Source: Sialis fuliginosa (taxonomy: Eukaryota > Arthropoda > Insecta > Megaloptera > Sialidae). Taken from it: a stretch of 64,000 bases of DNA. Positions 44,990-56,129 of this stretch are shown here, piece by piece. A model generated the notes under the pieces. The model did no database searches, was not told the DNA's origin, and saw only the letters and a list, made by a program, of their open reading frames with translations. Within the stretch, counting starts at the first letter, position 1. Every line of letters starts with the position of its first letter. The translations under genes and the position numbers were made by a program. The stretch spans positions 436,501 through 500,500 of the forward strand of contig OY540819.1 in the NCBI GenBank assembly GCA_961205875.1, read 5' to 3'.

Positions 44990-46718
44990 CTGTAAGTAAA
45001 TAATGTAAGTACAATAACAAATTAAATGAAACATACTGTAATTTTAAGTGAATACTTATTAGCCATTTACGTTACATAATTTTTTTTCTTCAAAATATGA
45101 CTAGTTTTATTAACAAAGTAACATAAGATAGTATAATACAAATAGACCGGGAATCGTCAACCCACAAAACATACGTAATCGAGTTTCGAAATAATTTATT
45201 TATATTCGGATAATTTTTTTACAGTAGGTAAAACAAATGCTGGTCGGCCGCGGCATTTCTTGTCCAGTTATGTGCTAGCGCGAGTGTTAGGTGCTTATTT
45301 TAGGTCGACTTTTACGTCATCGAGTTTTGGGCTGAATTATGTACCAAATGAAAGCTATAACAATGTACTTTTTAAATCTTTCGGTCGGCCAGCTCATATC
45401 TTGGTAGTTTGGTCAGTCCGACCAAATTTATCTTTAAAATGTCTAATAACTCGCGAGGTAACTCTCGCCGATTTTGTTGTAATTTCGTATACTAATAGTC
45501 CAATCAATTCTAAGGGACATGTATTTTTTTATATGTGTGATAACGACCATTTAAGGGGTGAAAATCTCCCTCAAAATTTTACAATTTTTTTTTACTTTAG
45601 CATTGAAATGCTTATAAAAAAACAATGTTTTATGTACATATGTAACACTTTTTCTAGGGTGTACAGTTTTTGCGTTATACAGGGTGTCCCAAGACTGTGT
45701 CAAAGTTCAATATTTCATTTATGATAACAAATGAAAGAAAACTTTAAATACAAAAGTTGTTAGGTTATACAAGCCGCATGTTTTAAAAATAGTTATATTT
45801 ATATAGGGTGTCCCATAAGTGCGTTACAAATCAAAGTTATGTGTTTTTAAATACAATGCGTATATTTTTGATTGATAATCTAAAAGCATTTATTTTTCTG
45901 GATATTTTGATATAAGCATGTGTAGGTTTATACTGAGCGGTTTAGAAATTATGACCATTTTTGTAAGAAAATTGGGTTATTTTCAACACCTTGTAATTTT
46001 CTAATTACAACAAAAAAACTTTTGTTTTCTGCTAAAAATAATTTTGGCATATGCTCTATTATTGCGATATTACATCAAACATTTACAAAATTTTATTCTT
46101 TGTACAGGGTGTATCAAAACTCTGAACTTAACTTTTTTCAAAATTTTCAAATGGAACACTATATATTTTCACATTTTCGAATTGCCTGTTAAATTCTAAA
46201 TACATTTTATAAACTATGTTCTATACTAGTCCGGACGATAAGAACTTTTCATCTGCACTTTTTGATAGAAGCATGAAAATTGGTATAGTTGTACATTAAA
46301 CCTTCCTCTACAAAACTAGAAATGGCGACATTTCAAAAACCTGTGTGGTCCCCCTTTTAGGGGCAAAAATATCTCCGTGGATTTAGTTTTTCTTATTTAT
46401 CTCGCAAATGGTTATTCGGACGACATAAATAGAAGACACCCAAAATAATGTTTATTAGATTCTAAACAAAAGTTGTTATTATAAATTTTACGATAAGAGT
46501 CACCGTTGTCGTATAAATGGGGGTTAAAATTATGAGAATATTTGCGCGCGCGGTGAAACTTGCGTTCATGCTCTAATATCTCGTAAACGGGTTTTCTCAC
46601 GAGAAAAATTAATAGAACAAATATTAAAGACCAGATAATTCTCTATCAGATGAATGAATCTGTCATCCTGTAAAATTATTTTTTAATTAATTTTGGTCAC
46701 TACAAGTAGAATGACATA

Positions 46719-49700
46719 ACGTAAATGTACGAATTTCCGACACCTTAAGGAAGAATAAACTTCAAACTTAAAAAATAAGAAATTAATAAACTTTACGTAA
46801 AATGTTTTATTTTGATATGTATAATTGATTCTTACTTTATTGAAATACAATGAATTGAAATATAGTTATTTATTAATTTTCACTAATTATTTGATTAAAT
46901 GAGGGAACCCTCTTAAAAGTTGAATTGTACATAATTACGACCAAAAATTGCAATCTGAGGTATTTCCGACCCAGCAGGTACATAATTCCGTCTGGGGGTT
47001 TTAATTCCGACTGACATGCGACCTGTAACTTTTAGTGACATACTTAATCTATAATTATAAATAAATAAAACTGTGATATATTGAAAAATAGGTTTATTTT
47101 AAATTTTATGAGCAATATAACAAAAACAATGTTTACTTAATATTTCTTAAAAAATATAAATAACAATGAGATCAAAAAGAAAAAATCAAATACCTGAAAT
47201 TATTAAAATACAAGTAATGAGCATAAATATTAATAATTATTAATCTTATCATTCTTCAATGATTGAATCTTTGGGACATTATATTGTCCTCGATTGTTCA
47301 TCAACATTGGATGTGGGATTTTGCAAACAATATCACTATCTGGATAAATCAGAATGTCATCTTTCTCAGGCCATTTCCAGTAAGAGCCACACATAGACAT
47401 TGTTTTGATTTGATGACCTTCTTCTGTTTCTTCAATTATACTGCCCGGGAAATATTCTTCTTCATAACAAACTATCACAAAATCGCCAATAGTATAATCC
47501 GAACCTAATTCAGCTTCTTGAATGTCTGCTGTTTTTTCTTCATTAACAGCTTTATTAATAGAATTGTTTTCTTTAGATACAGTAGAAATACCTACACTAC
47601 TATTTTCTGATATTTTCTTTTTAATATTGCCCTTATCAGTCAATGCTTTTCTTTTGTTAAACCTTTTGAGCTTTTCGTCCGCTTTCTTTTTTTTATCTTC
47701 TTCTAATTTTCTTTGATATTCAACAAATTCTTCACTTATTGCTACTGTTGGAGTCTTTTTCGGTTTTAGAGTACGTTTTGCTTTCTTCTTGTCACTATTA
47801 TCTTCAGGCCAAAACAAAGCTTTTTTAAAAGGTGATGGTAAGTTTATTTGTACTCCTTGCTTCTTTGGCGTTTTATAATCAGAAAAATTATTTGTAAGTT
47901 CAGCAACATTGTTTGCTTCCGGCACAGTTTCAGTTGTTGAATTATTGTTTATCACTTTAAAAATATTCTCATTCAAAACTTCTTCGTTGTCTTTTTGAGA
48001 GCTTATTATTTCTACTTGACCGTCTGCTTGAATATTTAAATCAAGTACATTATTATTTTCCAGCCAGACGCTGTCATCAATAGCTATGAAGCTACTTTCA
48101 AGTGCCGTATCATAATCTGATATGTTTAAAATATTTTCTAAGTTTTCGATATCTTTATTTTTGTTCTTATCTTCTTCTGCTATAAAAGCATGGTTTTCGT
48201 TTTCTTCTACAATTCCTAGTTCAGTTTGTAATTTATGCGTTTCTAGCTTTGGACATTTTTTTATTCCTTTCCAAAAACAGTATAAACCTTCTAAGTTCAT
48301 TGCACCAGACCAATATTCTGAGAATGAAGATTTAAATTCTTGTAGAACGTTTGGGTCGATCCTTTTTTCAAATTCTTCAAGAAATTTTGTATCATCCTCA
48401 CATGTACATTTTATGGAATTAGATTGCAAAGGTTCTATGATTATGTTGTTGCTAGATTTTGTTAAAATTTTACTAAAATCTACCTTGTTAACATCAAAGG
48501 GACACAAACCACACGTTTTAAAGCCTTTTGTTATTATAGATTTGTTGCAAGAATTGTCAAGACAATTTTTTAGCAAAGGTGAAAACTCTTCTTTCTTTAA
48601 CTTTTCGCCTTGATTCTTCAAACGCCAGTTATGAACATAATCCTTCCATGACTGCTTTAGAGGTTTAAATACGGCCACATCAAGAGGCTGAAGAATATGC
48701 GTAGAATTGGGCAATAAAGCGGTTAAGATTATTCCTTCCTTTTTACAAAATTCTATTAATGGCAAACTTAAATGAGAAATATGGCCATCTAAAAATAATA
48801 CAACCGGCAAGGTAGTCTTACTTTCCTTCAGCCATTTGAAAAAAACATTTGTAATGAATTCATAGAAGCCTTCACTAGTCATCCATCCAGAATCTGACCG
48901 CCCAAGACCCCATTTTGGTGGCATTTTGGATATTACACTTGGTGGCATACGTTTATAGGGAAAAATAACTAATGGGGTTGGAATTTCTCCATCTGCACTA
49001 ACCGTCAATAATACAGTTAAGCATTCTTTTTCGTCATTTCCTATTTTGTTATAAACTTTTCTTGATCCTTTGCGAACAATAACTTGTTTTTCTTTTGGGG
49101 CTAGATAAAACCCGGTTTCATCGCAATTGAATATTCTTTTTGGGTCCATCAAAATATCTAGACACTGTTGTTCTGTAAAATATGTCTCCACTCTTTTAAA
49201 CCAGTCTCTAATTGCTAGTTCGGTGATTTCAGCACGGGGTTTTGTAAGATGCTGAGATATTCTTGGAGAAAGTTCTGGATGCCTGGAAAGAAATCCTTCA
49301 TACCAGTGGCGTCCAGGAACACCGTTTTTGAAAGGATTACGCCGATTTAGATTTTTTACTAACTCAGCAACACTTTGTAATAGCTGATTTTTTGTGACTG
49401 GAAACCCAGCTTTACCTAAATATATTATCCAGTTTACTATAGTCTGCTCTTCTTCAGATGTTAGAATTGTAGGAGCTCCTGAATTATCATTTTTATATTT
49501 TTTCTTTATTTTATCAATTAACGTAGTTTTTGGTATATTGAATTGGTTTGCAGCTTTTTTATAGCTCATACCATTTCTTATAGCATGTAAAGCGTTTTCA
49601 AGAGTATTAGAATCATACTTTTTATTAATTTTTCGATTCATTTTTAATCTGAAAGCAATCAATTTTATAAAAAAAATTATTACAATATCAATCTGATGAC

Positions 49701-50648
49701 TTGACAATTTTTTTGTTGTTAATTTATAAAAATGTTAACACTAATTAATTGATTATTCAGACTTTCAGTTTGCAGTAGGTATAGATTATTGAAGTCGGAA
49801 TTAGGACATACTACTCAATTAATGAACCAAAATACGATTATTACTTTTATGAAAATTATACCTTTTTATTAAAAAAAACTATTCATTTAAAATTTAAAAT
49901 AATCCCCTAAAAACGTTTTGTTACTGTCTAAATGATTAGTTTATGCAACATATAGGATAATTCAACCTTTGTTTGAATTTATACAGGTAAAGATTAACGT
50001 TAAAAATAGTAACATAAAATGTATATATGGTTAGAGTTTATATTCATTAAAAACTAATACTGACCTCATATAATGGGTCGTATTTAGATTACAACACTAT
50101 TTATCTGTTGTAAATTTAAAATAAAAATACTTACATAGTTATATGTACATAGTATAGTTTGTAACTTTATTATTATTTCAAAATAAATTTTCTGCAATTC
50201 CGACCAACAGGTCGTAATTTTGGACTATAATAATTAAGATGTACCTAATTCGCGACCAAAAGAAACAAGGGTTTTATTTTATTTTATGTCATTAAATAAA
50301 TAAAAAAAGCTATTGATAACTGTTCATTAATATATATGAAAAACGGATTTAAGCATAGTATGTATTTAATCTTACCTGTTAATTTATAACTAACTTAACC
50401 GAATTAGACACTTTCTTAATCATTTATCTAACACTTTGTATTAACAAGTCTCCACCTGATGGTTTCATACGATTAAGTGATTGGCAAGAGTGAAAAGAAA
50501 CATGTGTTGTTTTTTGATGTAAGAAAGAGACATCATTTTTTGATTGTTGAAATAAATTTGCTTTGTAGATATCGTTAAATTTGAATTATTTAAAAAAAAC
50601 TATACCGGTCGGTTTTACATGCAGGGTCGGTGATCCGTACAGTTACGT
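46719..50648 (-). mobile_element. Pogo/Tigger-type transposon, apparently autonomous
   Basis: 3930 bp with imperfect inverted ends (ACGTAAATGTACGAAT versus ACGTAACTGTACGGAT, continuing to CCGAC), flanked by TA. The intact empty site is seen in Q copy 1 (GACATATATGAC near 32870). Subterminal AATTCCGAC and ATAATTCCGTC motifs occur on both sides and may bind transposase. It contains one full-length transposase frame. Confidence 0.88.
47230..49641 (-). CDS. Pogo/Tigger transposase (803 aa)
   Basis: Start chosen at the ATG of MNRKINKKYD (49641); an upstream in-frame ATG at 49707 adds a 22-residue hydrophobic leader unlike the family. Domains: Psq-type helix-turn-helix about 10-50 (ALHAIRNGMSYKKAANQFNI); CENP-B/Tc5-type DNA-binding region about 58-135; DDE_1 catalytic core with D174 (FNCDETG), D285 (LFLDGHISH) and D321 (HILQPLDVAVFKPLK), 35 residues between the last two. 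The C-terminal part is acidic then lysine-rich and ends in a conserved-looking module (YTIGDFVIVCYEEEYFPGSI; GSYWKWPEKDDILIYPD). It should cut and paste the element at TA sites in the nucleus. No lesion is visible. Confidence 0.92.
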   Translation of the reverse strand: MNRKINKKYDSNTLENALHAIRNGMSYKKAANQFNIPKTTLIDKIKKKYKNDNSGAPTILTSEEEQTIVNWIIYLGKAGFPVTKNQLLQSVAELVKNLNRRNPFKNGVPGRHWYEGFLSRHPELSPRISQHLTKPRAEITELAIRDWFKRVETYFTEQQCLDILMDPKRIFNCDETGFYLAPKEKQVIVRKGSRKVYNKIGNDEKECLTVLLTVSADGEIPTPLVIFPYKRMPPSVISKMPPKWGLGRSDSGWMTSEGFYEFITNVFFKWLKESKTTLPVVLFLDGHISHLSLPLIEFCKKEGIILTALLPNSTHILQPLDVAVFKPLKQSWKDYVHNWRLKNQGEKLKKEEFSPLLKNCLDNSCNKSIITKGFKTCGLCPFDVNKVDFSKILTKSSNNIIIEPLQSNSIKCTCEDDTKFLEEFEKRIDPNVLQEFKSSFSEYWSGAMNLEGLYCFWKGIKKCPKLETHKLQTELGIVEENENHAFIAEEDKNKNKDIENLENILNISDYDTALESSFIAIDDSVWLENNNVLDLNIQADGQVEIISSQKDNEEVLNENIFKVINNNSTTETVPEANNVAELTNNFSDYKTPKKQGVQINLPSPFKKALFWPEDNSDKKKAKRTLKPKKTPTVAISEEFVEYQRKLEEDKKKKADEKLKRFNKRKALTDKGNIKKKISENSSVGISTVSKENNSINKAVNEEKTADIQEAELGSDYTIGDFVIVCYEEEYFPGSIIEETEEGHQIKTMSMCGSYWKWPEKDDILIYPDSDIVCKIPHPMLMNNRGQYNVPKIQSLKNDKINNY

Positions 50649-53600
50649 TATATGACAATTTAAGAAAAGAACGGTTCTCGTCCAATTTTGTTTTCGTTAT
50701 GTATAATTAAGCACTTGCATAGTTAAGTTATGGTTCTTTTATAATAATTTATGAATATATAGAGAAAGAAAGAGAAAAAAATTGTGTTAAATTGACCTGC
50801 ATTTATCAATAAATCAAAAAATAACTATACGAACAAAAAATTATTATTTTTTATTATAAAGTACACCCTGTATAATATATTATATGTACTTATGTTATAA
50901 ATATGACAAAACATTAAAATTATAAATATTTATAGGCTATAGACATGTTTTTTATTCTCTTTAGCTGGAAAAACTTCTATTAACACTAGTGCAGAATCTC
51001 TTGATAGCTCTTATTTGTTATACAAACCTTCAAACACCCAAAACTTTAGGATGAATATATTCGTCATAAAGTTTAGAATAATAAACAATTAATTATTTTT
51101 TACTTAACATTGTACATTTTGAGTAATTTGAAGTTGAAATTGATGACTATTAGACGATAATAGTAAAAATTGTGTCGGATATATTCATTTTTGTTTCAAA
51201 TCTCGTGAACGGTCAATTGGATGTAAAAAATGTACTGAAACTGAATTGTCGGCAATGAAATTTTGAATAATATTTCGTTATGTTTCACATGTCAATTATT
51301 AAAGTTTCCGAGTTAAAAAAAGGTCAAAGTTACAAATTAATTGATATATTACATGAACGGTGTAAAGCAGGGCATATTTGTCACACAATATTTTATGACC
51401 AGTTTTTTACAATTCAAAAAATTATAGAAAATATAATAGAGTGGACTTTTATCTACCATACATACATTTTACTTTTACAAAAAATATAATAGTTTTATTG
51501 TTAAACATGATTTCTCAGCATTTTTATTTAGTATTATATTTTTAGTATGTATGGTAATTTTAATTTTTTTTTCCGGCCGATCTTTAGGAATTCAACCCTG
51601 CGATTCATGATGGAAATATAAAATTTTATATAGTTGTACATCAAACCCACCTCTACAAACCTAGATATAACTACCCTAAAATCTTGTTCGGTCCCCCATT
51701 CAGATATTAACACAATATCTCCACAAGTTTTTTTTATTTTAATTTTGTAAATAATATTATAAATAAAATATAAAAAGCGTATTACACAATTCAAATATTA
51801 CATATTAATAGAGAGATGAGTAAAATGCACATATGAATATGTAAATGTATATATATATTTATCGTATCATTTTCAAAAATTAAAATTAAAAAATTTAAAT
51901 AAAGAAAACTTGTGGAGATACTATGTTAACCTCTGAATGGGGGACCGTACAAGATTTACCCTCAAAGATTTTAGGGTAGTCATATCTAGGTTTGTAGAGG
52001 TGGGTTTGATGTACAACTGTATAAAATTTTATATTTCCATCATGAATCGCAGGGTTGAATTCCTAAAGATCGGCCGGAAAAAAAAATTAAAATTACCATA
52101 CATACTAAAAATATAATACTAAATAACAATGCTGAGAAATCATGTTTAACAATAAAACTATCATATTTTTTGTAAAAGTAAAATTTATGTATGGTGGATA
52201 TAAGTCCACTCTATTATATTTTCTATAATTTTTTTAATTGTAAAAAACTGGTCTTAAATATTGTGTGACAAATATGCCCTGCTTTATACCGTTCATGTAA
52301 TATATCAATTAATTTGTATCTTTGACCTTTATTTACTCGGAACTTTAATATTTGACATGTAAAACATAACGAAATATTATTCAAAATTTCATTGCCGACA
52401 ATTTAGTTTCAGTACATTTTTTACATCCAATTGACCGTTCACGAGATTTAAAACAAAAAAGAATATATCCGACACAATTTTTACTGTTATCGTCTAATAG
52501 TCATCAATTTCAACTTCAAATTACTCAAAATTTACAATGTTAAGTAAAAAATAATTAATTGTTTATTATTCTAAACTTTATGACGAATATATTCATCCTA
52601 AAGTTTTGGGTGTTTGAAGGTTTGTATAACAAATAAGAGCTATCAAGAGATTCTGCACTAGTGTTAATAGAAGTTTTTCCAGCTAAAGAGAATAAAAAAC
52701 ATGTCTATAGCCTATAAATATTTATAATTTTAATGTTTTGTCATATTTATAACATAAGTACATATAATATATTATACAGGGTGTACTTTATAATAAAAAA
52801 AAATTTTTTTTGGTCGTATAGTTATTTTTTGATTTATTGATAAATGCAGGTCAATTTAACACAATTTTTTTCTCTATATATTCATAAATTATTATAAAAG
52901 AACCATAACTTAACTATACAAGTGCTTAATTATACATAACGAAAACAAAATTGGACGAGAACCGTTACTTTTCTTAAATTGTCATATATGTCATTCTACT
53001 TGTAGTGACCAAAATTAATTAAAAAATAATTTTACAGGATGACAGATTCATACATCTGATAGAGAATTATCTGCTCTTTAATATTTGCTCTATTAATTTT
53101 TCTCGTGAAAAAACCCGTTTACGAGATATTTGAGCATGAACGCAAGTTTCATCGCGCGCGCAAATATTCTCATAATTTTAACCCCCATTTATACGACAAC
53201 GGTGACTCTTATCGTAAAATTTATAATAACAACTTTTGTTTAGAATCTAATAAACATTATTTTGGGTGTCTTCTATTTATGTCGTCCGAATAACCATTTG
53301 CGAGATAAATAAGAAAAACTAAATCCGCGGAGATATTTTTGCCCCTAAAAGGGAGACCACACAGGTTTTTGAAATGTCGCCATTTCTAGTTTTGTAGAGG
53401 AAGGTTTAATGTACAACTATACCAATTTTCATGCTTCTATCAAAAAGTGCAGAGATTAGTCGAAATATCGCTCTTAACGTCCGGACTATACCTAAATCCA
53501 GCCGTTAAAAAGTAATTTGAAGATTTAATTGAATTTGAATGATAGGTCTTAACGCCGTTGGTGGACATTTTGAACAAAAAAATTAACTTTTGTGTATCAT

Positions 53601-54624
53601 TTTGTTTATTTAATTTCTAGATTTTTATGTTGTTAAAGTTTGTAAGTTCTAGCAAATTGTTTTATGGATAATAATAAAGTTGTATTGTATTTATAAATAT
53701 GTTAAGATTTAAAAAATCTTCAAATAAACTTTTTAACGGCTGGATTTAGGTATAGAACATAGTTTATAAAATGTATTTAGAATTGAACAGGCAATTCGAA
53801 AATGTGAAAATATATAGAGTGTTCCATTTGAAAATTTTGAAAAAAGTTAACTTCAGAGTTTTGATACACCCTGTACAAAGAATACAATTTTGTAAATGTT
53901 TGATGTAATATCGCAATAATAGAGCATATGCCAAAATTATTTTTAGCAGAAAACAAAAGTTTTTTTGTTGTAATTAGAAAATTACAAGGTGTTGAAAATA
54001 ACCCAATTTTCTTACAAAAATGGTCATAATTTCTAAACCGCTCAGTATAAACCTACACATGCTTACATCAAAATATCCAGAAAAATAAATGCTTTTAGAT
54101 TATCAATCAAAAATATACGCATTGTATTTAAAAAAACATAACTTTGATTTGTAACGCACTTATGGGGCACTCTATATAAATATAACTATTTTTAAAATAT
54201 GTGGCTTGTCTAACCTAACAACTTTATATTTATTTATTTAAAGTTTTCTTCCATTTGTTATAATAAATGAAATATTGAACTTTGACACAGTCTTGGAACA
54301 CCCTGTATAGGAAAAACGAAAAATTCGTAAAATTTTGAGAGGTTTTCACCCCTTAAATGGTCGTTATCACTCATATCAAAAATACATGTCCCTTAGAATT
54401 GATTGGACTATTAGTATACGAAATTGCAACAAAATCGGGAGAGGGTCACCTCGCGAGTTTTTGGTCTTTTTTAAAGATAAATTTGGTCGGACTGACCAAA
54501 CTGCCAAGATATGAGCTGGCCGACCGAAAGATTTAAAAAGTACATTGTTATAGCTTTAATTTGGCATATAATTCAACCCGAAACTCGATGACGTATGTTT
54601 TGGGGGTTGACGGCTCCCGGTCTA

Positions 54625-54935
54625 AAATGTATAAGCTGGCTCGAGAACGAAGAAAAGTCAGTCAGTTTTACTTTCTCGCCATATCGAAGATACGAGAAGC
54701 TTTGTGATTGTTTTAAAAACCGTTTCAGGTTAAGACAAACACATTTTGCTCCATGTCTATGTGTCTGTCTGTCCCCTGAATCCTTGTCACATACATAAAA
54801 CTATAACTGACGAACCACTGAACTGATATTAACGAAACTTGGTTTTTTGGTTGGGTCTAGTTTGAGGTCTGTCCAATTTCAAAATTATTAAAATCGTGTG
54901 CAAGTGGGAGGGGTGACACCCCAAAATATTAATTA
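54625..54935. other. Repeat-like spacer in XKR intron 1
   Basis: A 67-codon frame (54595-54798) has no recognisable domain. The sequence ACGAACCACTGAACTGATAT followed by TTAACGAAACTTGG looks like the widespread insect repeat type, but I do not assign it. Confidence 0.35.
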
Positions 54936-56037
54936 GGGTTCCGAAGAAACCCTATTAATATCGCTTTGTCGTCCGTCCGTATGTCCGTCCGTCCGTCCTT
55001 TTCACTCAAAGCTAAATAGCTCGTAAACTATATAAGCTAGAAACTTGAAATTTTTACTGAACATGTAAAATTACACCCTATAGTAAAATATGTACAAATT
55101 TATTGAATAAATAATTTTTCAGGGGGGCCACTATGGAGCTAAAGCTAGGTAAAAAAAATATTTTTTTTATACCAAGGCATGTGGCACGTTAAAATGTATA
55201 ACCAAACAAGCGGAATTTGACCCTTTTTTTATTTTTTTTCTAAATCAAAAATGGTGCCTGTAGGGGGCTTTAAAGCAAATCCAAAAAAAACAAAAAAATT
55301 GTATACCAAGACATGTGGCACTTCAAAATTTACGTCTCAATTAGTAGAATATGCCCATATTTTTTATTTTTTTTTTCTAACTCAAAAATGGCGCCTGTAG
55401 GGGGTTAAAAGCAGTATTTTATTCTGTCCCCCCCCCCAGCTCTAACTCTGTAACTACCGGCTCAAAAAATCTGAAAAAAATTTGGTAACGAGGTTTTGGT
55501 GGGACTACCAACGACAAATACTAAAGTCAATAATATAATTTTAAATTTTGGAATAATAGGGAGGGGTGTAAGAGAATTTAAAATTTTTATTTTCATATCT
55601 AGGCATGTGATATGTCAAAATGTACATCTCAATTTGTAGAACATGACCATATTTTTTTATTTTTTTCTAACTCAAAAATGGCACCTGTAGGGGGCTTAAA
55701 GCAGTGTTTTATTTTGTCCCCCACCCCTCTATCTCTGTAACTACTGGCTCAAAAAATCTGAAAAAAATTTGGTAACGAAGCTTTGGTGTGACTACCAACG
55801 ACAAATACTAAAGTCAACAATATAATTTTAAATTTTGGAATTATAGGGAGGGGCGTCATAAAATTTTTTTTTTTGATATCTAGGCATGTGGAATGTCAAA
55901 ATATAGATCTCATGGCACTTTTTTATATTTTAACTTTAATTTAAAAATGCACCTGTAAGTGGTTCCAAACATTTCACGTAGTACGTACTTCGGAACCCTT
56001 ATGGCATACACTCGTGTATGTCTTGCCCGAATTATTT
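54936..56037. repeat. Dispersed repeat, copy B, in XKR intron 1
   Basis: Matches copy A (40790-41563). It is longer because a segment of about 300 bp (GACTACCAACGACAAATACT ... AATGGCACCTGTAGGGGG) is tandemly duplicated here. GTCC(GTCC)n microsatellite near 54970. Confidence 0.7.
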
Positions 56038-56129
56038 TTTGAAGATATCTCAAGAAATACACATATTACGTGAAAATTATATATAATTTTTTTTGTAGAA
56101 CATTCAATTTTCTATAATATAAGTAATAG

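Larger units (their letters stand above)
46227..53488. mobile_element. 3.33-kb palindromic element, family Q copy 2, interrupted
   Basis: Same termini as copy 1 (TAGTCCGGACG), flanked by TAC (46224-46226 and 53489-53491). Without the pogo insertion it is about 3330 bp, against 3332 for copy 1. It is in reverse orientation: its left end matches the right end of copy 1. The uninterrupted O sequence would read across at CTATAC|CTAAATCC. Confidence 0.85.
45143..54624. mobile_element. Outer palindromic element (family O), interrupted
   Basis: TAGACCGGGAATCGTCAACC at the left mirrors GGTTGACGGCTCCCGGTCTA at the right; AAA on both sides could be a 3-bp duplication. The left arm is 45143-46226 plus 53489-53510, the right arm about 53726-54624, and the loop about 53511-53725. 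The arms agree through ACATAGTTTATAAAATG, TTGATACACCCTGTACAAAG and CTTTCGGTCGGCCAGCTCAT; the left has an extra segment of over 100 bp near 45200. Family Q copy 2 is inserted near the inner end of the left arm. Confidence 0.75.

Noticed and set aside
47263-48613. Plus-strand frames opposite the pogo transposase
   Set aside because: Antisense shadows of a strongly supported 803-residue protein.
32567-53293. Frames of 62 and 69 codons recurring in the Q palindromes (32567, 34370, 35330, 46412, 51280, 53105)
   Set aside because: Recurrence follows from copies and arms of the element. They show no recognisable motif and no sign of selection that I can judge by eye.
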